Notes under the pieces: model-generated
The model's database searches: none
What the model saw: only the letters and a program-made list of their open reading frames with translations
Told to the model about the DNA's origin: nothing
Origin: Mesorhizobium loti CJ3sym
Lineage (GTDB): Bacteria; Pseudomonadota; Alphaproteobacteria; Rhizobiales; Rhizobiaceae
Direction: 5' to 3'
Assembly: GCF_000472785.1 (NCBI RefSeq)
Contig: NZ_AXAL01000011.1
Location: 124,001-188,000, forward strand
DNA length: 64,000 bases
Position numbers and translations under genes: made by a program
In this document: piece after piece, positions 50,811-60,757 of the stretch
How the letters are laid out: each line of letters starts with the position of its first letter
Position numbering within the stretch: position 1 is the first letter of the stretch

Positions 50811-51040
50811 ACGGCATGGATCCCAGGGTCTGCGCCGCGTCGCTTCGCTCCTTGCTTCGCCCAGGGATGACGAAGGGAGAGATGTTTCAGCTAATCCCAG
50901 AGGTCAGCGATTGCCGTCGATGCCAGGTGCAATCCAGAGACAAGACTGGCCAGAGAAAAGGCGAGCGCTTCCCTTCTCCCCGGGGAAAGGAGAAGGGAAG
51001 ACGCCTCTGCCTTCGACAGCGAGAGAGAGTGGGAGGACCC
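50811..51040. repeat. intergenic repeat region with 12-bp hairpin
   Basis: Begins GCATGGATCCCAGGGTCTGC, a pattern I associate with recurrent mesorhizobial intergenic elements, and contains the perfect stem CTTCCCTTCTCC (50968-50979) / GGAGAAGGGAAG (50989-51000). Nothing coding is visible. Confidence 0.6.
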
Positions 51041-52249
51041 TCACGCCATTCCGGGCTCCCGCCGCAGTCCCAGATGGCGCACCTTGCGGCCGATGATCAT
51101 CAGCTGCCGCGCCGTGTTGTTGCGCAGGCGCCGCACGCGCCATTCCAGTCCGGTTTCGGTGGTGATCTGCTTGGCGTAGATGCTCACGCGCATGCCTTCC
51201 TCATCCGAAGCGACCTTGATCGGATCGTCGTAGAAGGCGTTGATCTTGTCTGCCGCCATCCCTGGCGTTTCGAGCCATTGCGGGATGTGGACCGTGCTGA
51301 GTTGATCGATATCGGTCATCACCCGGCCGATGCCGATGCCCGGCGTCGGGCATGTCGTCCAGAACGCGTCACCGACGAAGACGACGCCGTCGCGGCGATG
51401 GCCTTGGGTTTTGGCCAGGCTGACCTGCCTGACGTCGACGGGACCTGATATCTCGAAGTTGCCGCACTGCGCCGCGATCTCGGGCATCAGTTCACAAAGC
51501 ATCTTCTGTGGGGCCTCGCGAAACGCCTTCGTCCAGGACTCGGCCAGGTTGCGATAGAGGAATACGTTCGCCCGCATCTTGTTGCCGATGGGAAAGACGC
51601 TGATGTAGGCGATGCGGTCAGCGGCCCGCTTGCCGTAGGAGGTGACGGCCTGATAGGGGCATTCCTCCCGCGATATCGCGAGGTCGAACCCCATTGCCAT
51701 CGAATGCGCCTTGGACAGTTCGATGCGCTCGACGCCGATGGCGCGCCTTATCGCTTCACTGTAGCCGGTGGCCACCACCAGCAGGCGGGCATCGATGACG
51801 GCGCCGTCGACCAGCACCAGGCGCTGCCGGTCCGGTCCGGTCGTCACCTCGGCGACCTTGCCGACCGTCAACGGCACTTGCGGCGGCAAGGCATCGCGCA
51901 GGCCGTTGATCAGCGCACCATAGGAAAAGGCGTATTCCCACTTGTGTTCCCGTGCGAACAGCTGGCCGAGACGGAAGACATGGATGTCGTTCATCGGGGT
52001 GACGAGAGGCATGATCGTCTTGTCGAGACCGAGTTTCTCGAACTGCCGCATCTGGCTCATGCCGATCTTCTCGGCCCGGAACTCCTCGTGGTGGATGCGG
52101 TGCGGATCGATCAGCGCCACCTTGCGGCCGGCGTTTCCCAACACCATTGCCAGGGTGGTGCCGGCCATTCCGGCCCCAATGATGGCCACGTCCACTTCGG
52201 CCGGGCCAGCCGCGGCGGTAGTCATGTCTTTACCCTTTCTGCTGGTCAT
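51041..52249 (-). CDS. FAD-dependent monooxygenase-like protein
   Basis: About 402 residues of the PHBH/halogenase-like flavoprotein group: VDVAIIGAGMAGTTLAMVLGNAGRKVALID (FAD Rossmann motif), LLVVATGYSEAIR, and VVFVGDAFWTTCPTPGIGIGRV, the GD motif contacting the FAD ribityl chain. Start 52249 (GGAGAG upstream) or 52225. Next to the polysaccharide cluster, possibly tailoring a sugar or lipid, but the link is only positional. Confidence 0.82.
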   Translation of the reverse strand: MTSRKGKDMTTAAAGPAEVDVAIIGAGMAGTTLAMVLGNAGRKVALIDPHRIHHEEFRAEKIGMSQMRQFEKLGLDKTIMPLVTPMNDIHVFRLGQLFAREHKWEYAFSYGALINGLRDALPPQVPLTVGKVAEVTTGPDRQRLVLVDGAVIDARLLVVATGYSEAIRRAIGVERIELSKAHSMAMGFDLAISREECPYQAVTSYGKRAADRIAYISVFPIGNKMRANVFLYRNLAESWTKAFREAPQKMLCELMPEIAAQCGNFEISGPVDVRQVSLAKTQGHRRDGVVFVGDAFWTTCPTPGIGIGRVMTDIDQLSTVHIPQWLETPGMAADKINAFYDDPIKVASDEEGMRVSIYAKQITTETGLEWRVRRLRNNTARQLMIIGRKVRHLGLRREPGMA

Positions 52250-52343
52250 TGTTTCTCTCCACAATCTGTAGTGGAAATATCTTCCAGCCCTTTATCAACC
52301 TCAAGCAACCCATACGCGCACCCGGTAGTAACACTTGTTTACC

Positions 52344-53867
52344 TTAATGGCGGGCCTGTTGTTTCCAGCGCGGCGCGATCGCCGAGCCGTCGATGAATTC
52401 CAGGCCGCCCGCCTCGTTGAGCGTGTGCAGCTTGCGACCGCTCCATAGCTTACCAGGCGTTAAGATGGTCTCGACAACCTGCTCCATGCCGTTCAAATCA
52501 AGGTGAGCGACGCGTGCGATGCCAAGCGCGGCGCCGTAACTGCGGCGGCAATCCTGCACCGGACGCAGCAACTGGCCGTTGCGTTCGACCATGCGGCCGG
52601 CAGGCCGCGCCGAGGCAATGTCGATCAATACGGGATTCCTGGGATGCGGCGTCCACGGCCCGCGAAAGTCAGGCGCCGACCACAGATGCAGCGCGTCCGA
52701 GAAGGCGCCGCCGCCATCCCGGATGGTGCCTTCACCATCCCGGACAGTGGCGAACAGCCACCAGCGCCCGCCATGCTCGACCAGGGTGGCGTCGCTGGCC
52801 ACGACATCGGACAAGAGCGTCGCTTCCTTGACCCATCCGCCGGGGAAGGCGGTGGCGCGGTACAGGTCGACCGTGCGGTTGGCGCAGCTTTCCGGCACCA
52901 TCCAGACTTCGCCATCGCGTTCGAAGACGAAGGGATAGGAGAGGTGGTAGGGCAGGTCGAGCACCGGCTCGGGCCGGCCGATCGGCCCCGACGGGCCGAA
53001 GGGCACGGCGGAGATGATGGCCTTGCCGAGGCGATGGATGTAGTCCTCGACGAACAGGGTCACCTTGCCCTGGTAGAGGATCGGGAAGGGATCAGCGTAG
53101 AAGCGGCTGCCGTCGTCGGGCAGATCCTGCCAGCCGGATGCCGGATGCGCGCGCAGGTTGAACAGGTCCTGCCCCTTGGTCTCGCGCCAGCCGACCTTCC
53201 AGTGCGGTGCGTTGTAGCAGAGATGATAGATCTTCTGGACGATGCGCCGCGCTAGCGCCTTGCCCACCCTGATGCCAAGCTTGGCGGTGGAGGGGATCGC
53301 CGGTGGAGCACCGGCGTGCGCCGGCTCGGGCAGCACTGGCAGGGCGGCATGGGCAGCACCCGTCACTGCAGCGAGGATCAGGCTTGCGGTGCGCGCCAGC
53401 ATGTCCTGGAAGGAGGCCAGCGCGATGCCGCCATATTCGGTGCCCAGGCGTCCTTCGGCCACAGTGGTGCCATTCTCCTCGATGCGGGCAATCGGTGTGC
53501 GGCCGGCCAGGATCAGCGCCAGCAAGGCGGCTTCGCCGGCGGCGCCGTCATAGGTGACGCGCCAGACCCGCGTCCCTTCCAGATGGACGTCGCCGCAGAG
53601 GTCGAGCACCAGGTCAGGAGAGGCGGGCGGCTGCGTCCGGTAGGGCGCCAGCGCCGAAGGCGGCAGGCGCTTGGCCAGCCCGTTCGCGGGCAGGCCATGG
53701 ATGACCGTTTCAAGCTGGAACAGCGCGGCGGCGCTGCCTGGAATGCCACCCCCCGCCGGGCGGGCGTCGACGGAAACCTCGACCTGCGGCAATGCCGCCA
53801 GGCGCTGCAGCAGCGTCAGGTGGAAAGCACGGACGCATTCGCTGTCCAGGCGCAGGCTCACTTGCAT
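52344..53867 (-). CDS. GINT1-like beta-propeller protein of EPS cluster
   Basis: A 507-residue protein. The second half (from about 225) repeats blades such as SRFYADPFPILYQGKVTLFV, SYPFVFERDGEVWMVPES, ATLVEHGGRWWLFATV, as in the N-terminal domain of glucosamine inositolphosphorylceramide transferase and related bacterial polysaccharide or formyltransferase proteins. The first half is less conserved (LVLDLCGDVHLEGTRVW). Probably modifies or binds sugar; exact reaction unknown. Confidence 0.75.
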   Translation of the reverse strand: MQVSLRLDSECVRAFHLTLLQRLAALPQVEVSVDARPAGGGIPGSAAALFQLETVIHGLPANGLAKRLPPSALAPYRTQPPASPDLVLDLCGDVHLEGTRVWRVTYDGAAGEAALLALILAGRTPIARIEENGTTVAEGRLGTEYGGIALASFQDMLARTASLILAAVTGAAHAALPVLPEPAHAGAPPAIPSTAKLGIRVGKALARRIVQKIYHLCYNAPHWKVGWRETKGQDLFNLRAHPASGWQDLPDDGSRFYADPFPILYQGKVTLFVEDYIHRLGKAIISAVPFGPSGPIGRPEPVLDLPYHLSYPFVFERDGEVWMVPESCANRTVDLYRATAFPGGWVKEATLLSDVVASDATLVEHGGRWWLFATVRDGEGTIRDGGGAFSDALHLWSAPDFRGPWTPHPRNPVLIDIASARPAGRMVERNGQLLRPVQDCRRSYGAALGIARVAHLDLNGMEQVVETILTPGKLWSGRKLHTLNEAGGLEFIDGSAIAPRWKQQARH

Positions 53868-54035
53868 GTCGCACCCCTGGCGTTGTGATGTCTGGCATTG
53901 CGATGTCTGGCATCTGGCCGGTGTTCGATATCAGGGCAGGGGCGATGGCGGCACGGCGGGGCCGGATTGAAGTGCTGCCCCATTTCCATGCGTCTCCTGT
54001 TCGCCCGCGCCCGTATCAGCGCCTGTGCCTAATAT

Positions 54036-54079
54036 TACGCAAACTCCGTGCCAAAAATGCGTAAACCCGGGACCAAAAA
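54036..54079. repeat. two 22-bp imperfect direct repeats upstream of EPS operon
   Basis: Units 54036-54057 and 54058-54079 share ACGCAAAC/GCGTAAAC and end CCAAAAA. Located in the 320-bp gap 53868-54187 between divergent EPS genes; a possible activator site. AT-rich sequence with TTAACAGTGTTTTAACAG follows. Confidence 0.5.
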
Positions 54080-54187
54080 TCAGAAGAGCTCCCAACATAA
54101 TTAACAGTGTTTTAACAGTTGAAGGCATAGCTAGGTTGAGGCTGCAATTTAAACTTGCAGGCACATGGAGTGTTGTCGGAGCGACCT

Positions 54188-56317
54188 TTGCAATCATCCC
54201 TGCTCTCGTTGCCGCAACAAAACGCTCCGGAGGTGATGCAATACGCCCCGGAGCCAGTGCCGACGGCGTCCTACGCATCCTCGACCGTCGAGCTGGGTGA
54301 CCTGAAGCGCATCCTGGTGCGCCGTCGCTTCCTGATCTTGCTGACCGCCGCGCTGCTGACGCTGGGCACGCTGCTCTACGCACTGCTGACGCCGGCGCTC
54401 TACAGCTCGGTGGCGGAAATCCTTGTCGATCCGCAAGACCTGCAGGTGGTCACCAACGACGTCAATCCGAGCCGCGTGCCCCCCGATGGCGGCATCACCA
54501 TGGTGGAAAGCCAGGTCAGCGTCGTCCAGTCGACGGGCGTGCTGCTGAAAGCCATCCAGGCAACCAACCTGACCGACGATCCGGAATTCAACGGGCAGGG
54601 CGGGCTGGTGAACCGTCTGCTTGGCGGCTTGCTCGGCTCGGGGTCGGCCGAAACCGACAGGACGGGCAAGACGCTCGATGCGCTGCGCCGGCGGCTGGCG
54701 GTGAAGCGTGCCGACAAGGTGCTGGTGCTCGATGTGATCGTCACCGCCAAGAGCGCCGACAAGGCAGCAACGCTCGCCAATGCCATCGCGCAGGCCTATC
54801 TGGCCGACCAGGCAAGCGCGCGCGCCAAGATGGCCACGGACGCTTCCGATTCCATCACCGCGCGGCTGGACGAGCAACGCAAGCGTGTGCAGCAGGCCGA
54901 GAACGCGGTCGAGGCCTACAAATCCGCCAACAACATGGTGATGGCGGCGGGCAATCTGGTCAGCGACCAGGAACTGACCGAGATCAACACGCAGCTCTCC
55001 GCCGCGCAGAGCCGCACCGCGACGCTGAAGGCGCAGGTCGACCAGTTGCGCCGCTCCGGCGGCGCGCCGGACGCGACCTCGGAAGCCATGCGCTCGTCGG
55101 TGATATCAAGTCTTAGGGCGCAGGAGGCGACGCTTGTCGACCAGGTCTCGCAGCTCGGCACCGAACTTGGGCCGCGCCACCCCTCGATGATCGCCGCACA
55201 GCAGCAGCTGCGCGACACGCGCGCGCTCATCGCGCGCGAACTCGGCCGCATCGGCGCCGCCGCCGAGACCGATTACGAGCGGGCGCTGGCCAACCAGCAG
55301 GCGCTGGAGGCCAAGGTCGCCGGCATGAAGAGCAAGTCACTCGACACCGACCAGGCCTCGGTCAGGCTGCGCGAATTGCAGCGTGACCTCGAGGCGGTGC
55401 GCTCCGTCTACGCCACCTATCTGCAGCGGGCGCAGGAAACGCGCGAACAGATCAATGTCGACAGCACCAATGCGCGCATCATCTCCAACGCCATGCCGGC
55501 CTTGAAGAAGAGCTGGCCGCCTCTGCCGCTGCTGGTTTTCGGCGCGCTCTTCGGCGGGCTGGGGCTGGGCACCGCGCTGGCACTGATCGCGGAATATTCC
55601 TCGCCGACCGTGCTTTCCAGCGCGCAGATGCAATCGGCCATCGACGCGCCGGTGTTTGGCGTGCTGCCGGCAAAATCGGGCGGCGGCCGCCGCTGGTGGC
55701 CTTTTGGCAGTACGGCGCCGGCCGGGCAGAAGACAGATGCGGTCGCGGGGCTGGCGCTGAGGCGCCTGTTCGCCTCCAGCCGGCGTCCGCCGAACTGGCC
55801 ACTGGTGCCATCCATACTTTTGACCTCGCCACCCGAGGACGCCGTTCACCGGGGCCGGGTGGCGCGGCTGCTGGCCAATGCCGCGGCTGCCAGGGGCAGC
55901 CGTGTCCTGTTCATCGACACCAATGCCGGCAGCGGCAAGAAGGAGCCGCAGCCCGGTCTCCTCGACGTGCTGCGCGGCGAATACGCCTTCGAGGCGCTGA
56001 GCCACTACACGGCCGGCAGCAATGTCGCGGTCATGGGCAGGGGCCGGCAAAAGGCTGTCTTCTCCGAAGCGCAGGGCGTCTATTTCACGCAGCACATGCT
56101 GGCCCAGGCGGGCCGCAATTTCGACCTCGTCGTCGTCGACGGCGGCGCGCTGGCCGACAACCTCAACGCCTCGCCGCTGGTCGCCATGGTCGACGAGATC
56201 GTGATGGTCGCCACGCTCAACTCGACGCCGATGCGCGATGTCACGGCGGCCTCGCAGGCCATCTCCGTCATGGGGCGGTTGCCGACCGGCGCCTTGCTGG
56301 TCGACGAGGCGGCGTGA
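54188..56317 (+). CDS. Wzc/ExoP-like polysaccharide chain-length protein, kinase domain degenerate
   Basis: About 709 residues. Wzz domain with TM1 (RRRFLILLTAALLTLGTLLY) and TM2 (PPLPLLVFGALFGGLGLGTA) flank a long periplasmic coiled coil; IISNAMPALKKSWPP is the proline-rich motif before TM2. The C-terminal cytoplasmic part keeps the fold of BY-kinases (SRVLFIDTNAGS, FDLVVVDGGAL) but the Walker A lysine loop is replaced (LTSPPEDAVHRGRVARLL) and there is no terminal Tyr cluster. Start TTG 54188 with GGAG eight bases upstream; the next Met is at 54236. Confidence 0.85.
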   Translation: MQSSLLSLPQQNAPEVMQYAPEPVPTASYASSTVELGDLKRILVRRRFLILLTAALLTLGTLLYALLTPALYSSVAEILVDPQDLQVVTNDVNPSRVPPDGGITMVESQVSVVQSTGVLLKAIQATNLTDDPEFNGQGGLVNRLLGGLLGSGSAETDRTGKTLDALRRRLAVKRADKVLVLDVIVTAKSADKAATLANAIAQAYLADQASARAKMATDASDSITARLDEQRKRVQQAENAVEAYKSANNMVMAAGNLVSDQELTEINTQLSAAQSRTATLKAQVDQLRRSGGAPDATSEAMRSSVISSLRAQEATLVDQVSQLGTELGPRHPSMIAAQQQLRDTRALIARELGRIGAAAETDYERALANQQALEAKVAGMKSKSLDTDQASVRLRELQRDLEAVRSVYATYLQRAQETREQINVDSTNARIISNAMPALKKSWPPLPLLVFGALFGGLGLGTALALIAEYSSPTVLSSAQMQSAIDAPVFGVLPAKSGGGRRWWPFGSTAPAGQKTDAVAGLALRRLFASSRRPPNWPLVPSILLTSPPEDAVHRGRVARLLANAAAARGSRVLFIDTNAGSGKKEPQPGLLDVLRGEYAFEALSHYTAGSNVAVMGRGRQKAVFSEAQGVYFTQHMLAQAGRNFDLVVVDGGALADNLNASPLVAMVDEIVMVATLNSTPMRDVTAASQAISVMGRLPTGALLVDEAA

Positions 56318-56318
56318 C

Positions 56319-57701
56319 ATGGCCACCGCTTGGCCCGCCACCGGGACCGGCGCCCGAGGGGCAGGCGCCCGGGGGGCCGCCAACCCTGCAGCCGGCTGGG
56401 CCGGTCCGGGGCAAGCAAGTTCGGGTCAGGCCACTGCGCGCGCCGGTGGCTCGGTCGACTGGCTGACCAGCTATGGCCTGGTCGCGGTTGTGGCGCTGCT
56501 GTTCGCCATCTCCGGCGGCATGCTGTGGCTGGTGGGCTATAATTACGACGGCCTGACCGGCAACCCCGCCACCAAGATCCACCCGTCCACCTATCTGCTC
56601 GTGCTGGTGTTTGCCTGGCGCGCCTGCACCTTCGGCAATCCGGTCGGCTACATGGTTTCCATAGCCGACCGGCGGCCGGCCAGCACGCTGATGGCGGTCA
56701 TCTCGATCGTGCTGCTGGTCGTCGTCATCGCGCGCCAACGCCCCGGCATGGCGGGCATGATCGACACTTTCGTGGCGCCGGCGCTGCTGGTGATGATGCT
56801 GGCCGAGAACGACGACAAGACATTTGCCCGGATGCAGACCGTCGTTCACGCCGTCATGACCGCGAACGCGCTGCTCGCTTTGTTCGAGTTCGCCACCAAG
56901 ACGCTGATCTTTCCCTATCGCCTCGACGGCGAGGTGTTCATGAGCGACCTGCGCTCGACGGCGCTTCAGGGCCATCCGCTGTCCAATGCCACGGTCACCT
57001 CGATCTATGTGCTGGCGCTGCTCTCCGGTTCGAAATCGCTGTCCATGCCGGTGCGGCTCGGGCTGATCGGCCTGCAATGCGCGGCGCTCGTCGCCTTCGG
57101 CGGCCGCTCGGCGATGGTGCTGACGATCGTGCTCGGCGGTTGCTACATGCCCCTCCAGGGCCTGCGCGGCTTGCGCACCGGGCGCGTCAACCTGCTTGGC
57201 GCGGCACTCGGCCTCATCCTTGCCGCGCTGGTCCCGGTGGTCATCGCGGTCGCCGCGTCCTACGGCTTTTTCGACGCGCTGCTCGAACGCTTCGTGTCGG
57301 ACAGCGGCAGCGCCAATGCTCGCGTCGAGATGTTCGACCTGTTCAATCATCTGGAACTGCGCGACGTGATCGTGGGGCCAGACATCGACCTCATCGACAG
57401 CCTGCGCCGCATCAGCGGCCTCGAGCAAGGCATCGAGAACCCGGTCGTCCGCATGGTCCTCTATCAGGGCGCTTTCTTCACCTTGCTGTTGTTCGTCGGC
57501 TTCGCCCTGTTCATGCACGAAGTGGCGCGCCACTGCCGCCCCGGCATCTGGCTTTTGATGCTGGGCTGGCTGATCCTTCTCAACACCTCCGAAAGCCTGG
57601 CGTCGAAGACGACGCTGATGACGAAGTTTGTGGTGATCGCGCTGGTGCTTTATAGGCCGGTGGGGAAGGTGGGGCGAGGGACGCAAGCGGGGCGAAGGTA
57701 G
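56319..57701 (+). CDS. O-antigen ligase/polymerase-like membrane protein (Wzy/VpsF-like)
   Basis: A 460-residue protein with a Gly/Ala/Pro-rich cytoplasmic N-terminus and about ten to eleven membrane helices; the large loop between the late helices and FGGRSAMVLTIVLGG region fit Wzy/WaaL-type polymerases. Begins 1 bp after the chain-length gene stop, so co-transcribed. Would polymerise EPS repeat units in the periplasm. Confidence 0.8.
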   Translation: MATAWPATGTGARGAGARGAANPAAGWAGPGQASSGQATARAGGSVDWLTSYGLVAVVALLFAISGGMLWLVGYNYDGLTGNPATKIHPSTYLLVLVFAWRACTFGNPVGYMVSIADRRPASTLMAVISIVLLVVVIARQRPGMAGMIDTFVAPALLVMMLAENDDKTFARMQTVVHAVMTANALLALFEFATKTLIFPYRLDGEVFMSDLRSTALQGHPLSNATVTSIYVLALLSGSKSLSMPVRLGLIGLQCAALVAFGGRSAMVLTIVLGGCYMPLQGLRGLRTGRVNLLGAALGLILAALVPVVIAVAASYGFFDALLERFVSDSGSANARVEMFDLFNHLELRDVIVGPDIDLIDSLRRISGLEQGIENPVVRMVLYQGAFFTLLLFVGFALFMHEVARHCRPGIWLLMLGWLILLNTSESLASKTTLMTKFVVIALVLYRPVGKVGRGTQAGRR

Positions 57702-57711
57702 CGCTCTACGA

Positions 57712-57869
57712 CGCCCCCCTCTGTCCTGCCGGACATCTCCCCCTCAAGGGGGGAGATCGGATGTCGTAACGGCTTTCGCCAATCGCCTATGCTGCAAGAA
57801 ACGAGCCGGCGTCAAAACTGCCAATCTTCCCACTTGAGGGGGAGATGTCCGGCAGGACAGAGGGGGGCG
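57712..57869. repeat. intergenic palindromic element, copy C
   Basis: Arms CGCCCCCCTCTGTCCTGCCGG... and complement, core about 75 bp with CTTTCGCCAAT, which is also in the core of copy A. Between convergent polymerase and GH5 genes. Confidence 0.88.
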
Positions 57870-57900
57870 ACATGGAACTCGACCGCATTTGGAAGACGCC

Positions 57901-59172
57901 CTACTGCGCCATCCTCAACCCGAGCGCCTCAACCATCGCTGGATCCAGTACCCGCGTGGTGTCGTCCATCATGCCCATGCCGTCGAAGAGGTCCCAGAAG
58001 GCCCAGGGGAAGCCGGCAGCCTCGGCGCTTTGGCGGACATCGGAAATGTAGCGGGCGCGGTCTGGGTTGGGGGCTGCCACATACCGCGCGTCGGTGCGCA
58101 GCGCGCCGAACTCGCCCATGATGACGCGCTCCGGCGCAATGCCGTGGGCATCGGCCCAGGCGCGCGCCTGGCTGAGATATTTGTCGATGAACCAGCGGTC
58201 GGGCTTGGCGTCGAAATAGACCTTCAGCACGCGCTCGGTTTCGGCATAGGCGGCTTGTTTGTCGGCTTCGGAGGTCTCGGTATCCCCGGCCATGCGCGCC
58301 CGGACGGAGGCCAGTGTCTGTTCGAGCGAGCCGGCCGAGGCCGGCCACGGTACGTTGTTCAGCGCGCGGTAGACGGGCTCGCGCATCCACGGCGCGCCCT
58401 GGTGGCTGAACAGATAGGGCTCGTAGAAGTGGAAGGTGAACAGGATCGGCTCGGCGCCGGCCAGCGGCCCCGGGTCGAGTGCTGCCAGCCCGCTCACCAT
58501 CGAGCCGCAGCCGCCGGTGACGACCAGAGGCAAGGTCCGGGACGACGCCCTGGCCGCCGTCAGCAGGGATGCCTGGACCTGCGACCAGACGTTGGACTCG
58601 CAGGATTGCGGCGGTTCGTTGACCGGCTCGAGCGCCACCATGCCCGGCCTGAACCGGTCTAGCCTGCCGGCAAGTTCGCCGACCAGCCCGCGATAGGCCG
58701 CGAATTCGGGTGCGGCGGTGCTGGAGACCATGCGGTCGGGGTTCCAGTAATGGGTGGCGCCGTTGGCCTGGACGTTGACGATGATGCCGAGGTCGGCGTC
58801 GATTGTGGCGGTGACGGCCGCGTCCAGCATGTCCAGCAATTTTGCACGCGTGGCGGCGTCGGCGGCCAGGAACGGGCCGGGATCGACCGGCAGGCGGATG
58901 AAATCGATCCCGGTCGCACGCAGCCGGCGCAGGTCGTCTGGTGTCGGCACCGGCCGCTGCGACTGGAAGGGCGGCCAGTCATAGTCGGTGCGCGGGGCGG
59001 GAAACTCACGCGTCAGCGCAAACCAGGGCCAGGCGTTGACGCCGCGGCGGAACGGCCATGCGCCGGTCGCCGTGGCGGCTTGCGATGGAGCGGCGAGCGG
59101 TGCCAGCGCGGCAGGCACCAGCGCCGTCGACAGCGCGGTGGTGAGAAGCCGCCGGCGCGACCAGCCCGTCAT
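57901..59172 (-). CDS. exported glycoside hydrolase family 5-like enzyme
   Basis: A 423-residue TIM-barrel hydrolase with a Tat-like signal (WSRRRLLTTALSTALVPAAL). RRGVNAWPWF, DFIRLPVDPGPFLA, MVALEPVNEPPQS (acid/base Glu of the NEP motif), FTFHFYEPYLFSHQG and RVIMGEFGALR (nucleophile Glu) are the GH5 landmarks. Likely an endoglucanase-type enzyme that trims or releases the exopolysaccharide. Its start overlaps the glycosyltransferase stop by 4 bp. Confidence 0.9.
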   Translation of the reverse strand: MTGWSRRRLLTTALSTALVPAALAPLAAPSQAATATGAWPFRRGVNAWPWFALTREFPAPRTDYDWPPFQSQRPVPTPDDLRRLRATGIDFIRLPVDPGPFLAADAATRAKLLDMLDAAVTATIDADLGIIVNVQANGATHYWNPDRMVSSTAAPEFAAYRGLVGELAGRLDRFRPGMVALEPVNEPPQSCESNVWSQVQASLLTAARASSRTLPLVVTGGCGSMVSGLAALDPGPLAGAEPILFTFHFYEPYLFSHQGAPWMREPVYRALNNVPWPASAGSLEQTLASVRARMAGDTETSEADKQAAYAETERVLKVYFDAKPDRWFIDKYLSQARAWADAHGIAPERVIMGEFGALRTDARYVAAPNPDRARYISDVRQSAEAAGFPWAFWDLFDGMGMMDDTTRVLDPAMVEALGLRMAQ

Positions 59173-60380
59173 ACCGCGCCGGGCGAGGGACGGTCGATCG
59201 CGGCCCTTCGTGCCGATGTGACGCCGAGAAGCCGGTAGGCTTCATTCTCATAGGCCAGCAGCACATCGTCCCAGCGAAAGGCTTCACGGGCGCGCACCCT
59301 GGCGGCTTCGCTGCAGGCCTCGACCAGCGCGTCATCCTCCATCGCTTGTTGCATCCGCTCGGCGCAGCTCTGCGTGTCGGTGAAGTGGATGGCGGCAGCA
59401 CCCGCGACCCATCTGTTGTAGGGATTGTCGTGCGCGATCACCATGTTGCCGGCGGCCAGCGCCTCGACCAGCGACGGGTTGGTGCCGCCGACGGTGTGGC
59501 CATGCATATAGGCGCGCGCGTGGTAGCGAAGCGCCTTCACTGCCGCCTGGTCGTAGATGGCGCCGGGCAGGACCACCGAGGCGTTCGCCGCCTTGCGGAC
59601 CGCGACGTGATAAGGGATCTGGTCGGACAGCGTGCCCAGCACCACCAGTTTCATGTAGCGCTTCTGGCTGCAGAAGGCTTCGACGATGGGCAGGATGTTG
59701 TTGTCGGGCTCGATGCGCGCGATCGAGATCAGGTATTTTCCGGGTTCGAGGCCGAGCGCGCGCACCGGTGCCTCGGGTGCCGATGTCACCGGGTCGGCGC
59801 CATAGGTGATGGTGGTGATGGCGCTGCGCGGCCGGCGCGTCGCCAGGTGATCGGCGATGACCGGATGGTCGGCGACCAGGCGGTGCGAGGCCCAGGCGCC
59901 GATCCATTCATTGAGCCAGAACCATGTCTTCGCCGCCGTCCCCCATTTGGGGCGGCGCCACTCGATGCCGTCCATATTGGTGATGATCTTGCGCCGCATC
60001 AGCCTGAGCCAGGTCAGGAAGACCGCGCCATTGTAGCCGAGCACGAGGCAGACGCCCGGCCGGCGCGCGGCGTCGAGCACGCATTGCCAGTCGAATTCCA
60101 GCGTCGCGCGCGGGCCTTTCGAGGCGACCTGGATGTGGATGAGGTCGATGCCGCGCCAAGTATCCAGGCGCACCCTCTGGTCGATCCGCTCGACCTCGTC
60201 CTGGCAATAGACGCCGACCTTCCAGCCGCGTCCGACCAGAAAAAGCGCCAGTCTCTCGGCGAAGGTTTCAAAGCCGCCATGAGCGGCGGGAATGCCGCGC
60301 GTTCCCAGGATGAGGATGGCAGGCTGCTCCAGTGTCATGGTTGTTGGCGCTTTCAGGTCCGGTCGATCCACGATGCTCAT
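59169..60380 (-). CDS. glycosyltransferase, DUF1972/GT4-like
   Basis: A 403-residue GT-B enzyme. The N-terminus ILILGTRGIPAAHGGFETFAERLALFL is the DUF1972 motif of rhamnosyl- and related EPS transferases; the C-terminal half has YLISIARIEPDNNILPIVEA and HTVGGTNPSLVEALAAGNMV, the nucleotide-sugar site with the E-x7-E pattern. Co-transcribed with the GH5 gene. ATG at 60338 is an alternative start. Confidence 0.88.
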   Translation of the reverse strand: MSIVDRPDLKAPTTMTLEQPAILILGTRGIPAAHGGFETFAERLALFLVGRGWKVGVYCQDEVERIDQRVRLDTWRGIDLIHIQVASKGPRATLEFDWQCVLDAARRPGVCLVLGYNGAVFLTWLRLMRRKIITNMDGIEWRRPKWGTAAKTWFWLNEWIGAWASHRLVADHPVIADHLATRRPRSAITTITYGADPVTSAPEAPVRALGLEPGKYLISIARIEPDNNILPIVEAFCSQKRYMKLVVLGTLSDQIPYHVAVRKAANASVVLPGAIYDQAAVKALRYHARAYMHGHTVGGTNPSLVEALAAGNMVIAHDNPYNRWVAGAAAIHFTDTQSCAERMQQAMEDDALVEACSEAARVRAREAFRWDDVLLAYENEAYRLLGVTSARRAAIDRPSPGAV

Positions 60381-60757
60381 CTCAAAACCGGAGCCTTGCG
60401 AGATGCGTGCCAGGTCCGATCCCAGCCATTATCGCATTAGGGTTGTAAAATATTTCTTCCAAACGCTGGAGTTGTTTCACTATCGGTCAACTTTCCGGAC
60501 GTATGTGTATCGAAACGAGGCGATGCCGGGGCTTGTCGACCCGCAAATGGATATATTAGCCCGGCACAATCCTTGCAAATGGACTTCTGCGCGCCAGAAT
60601 TGGCGGAGGGCGTGCAGCATTGGCGTTACGATCCGGGCCTACGTCCGTGTCATGACCATACTGGAAACCAGTGAAGTCCAAAGGGGTGTTGGACTTGAAG
60701 TTGTCCGTCGCTGATATCTTCAGGCGGCGGAATCGTCAAACCACCCCTGGCAGAAAG
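60381..60757. promoter_or_regulatory. 377-bp gap between divergent glycosyltransferase genes
   Basis: No gene is convincing. AT-rich around 60430-60560 (GGTTGTAAAATATTTC; ATGGATATATTAGCC), probably with both promoters. An open frame from 60671 joins the plus-strand glycosyltransferase but lacks a ribosome-binding site. Confidence 0.4.

Noticed and set aside
56268..57686. 472-codon minus-strand frame
   Set aside because: His/Gln/Arg-rich shadow of the polymerase gene.
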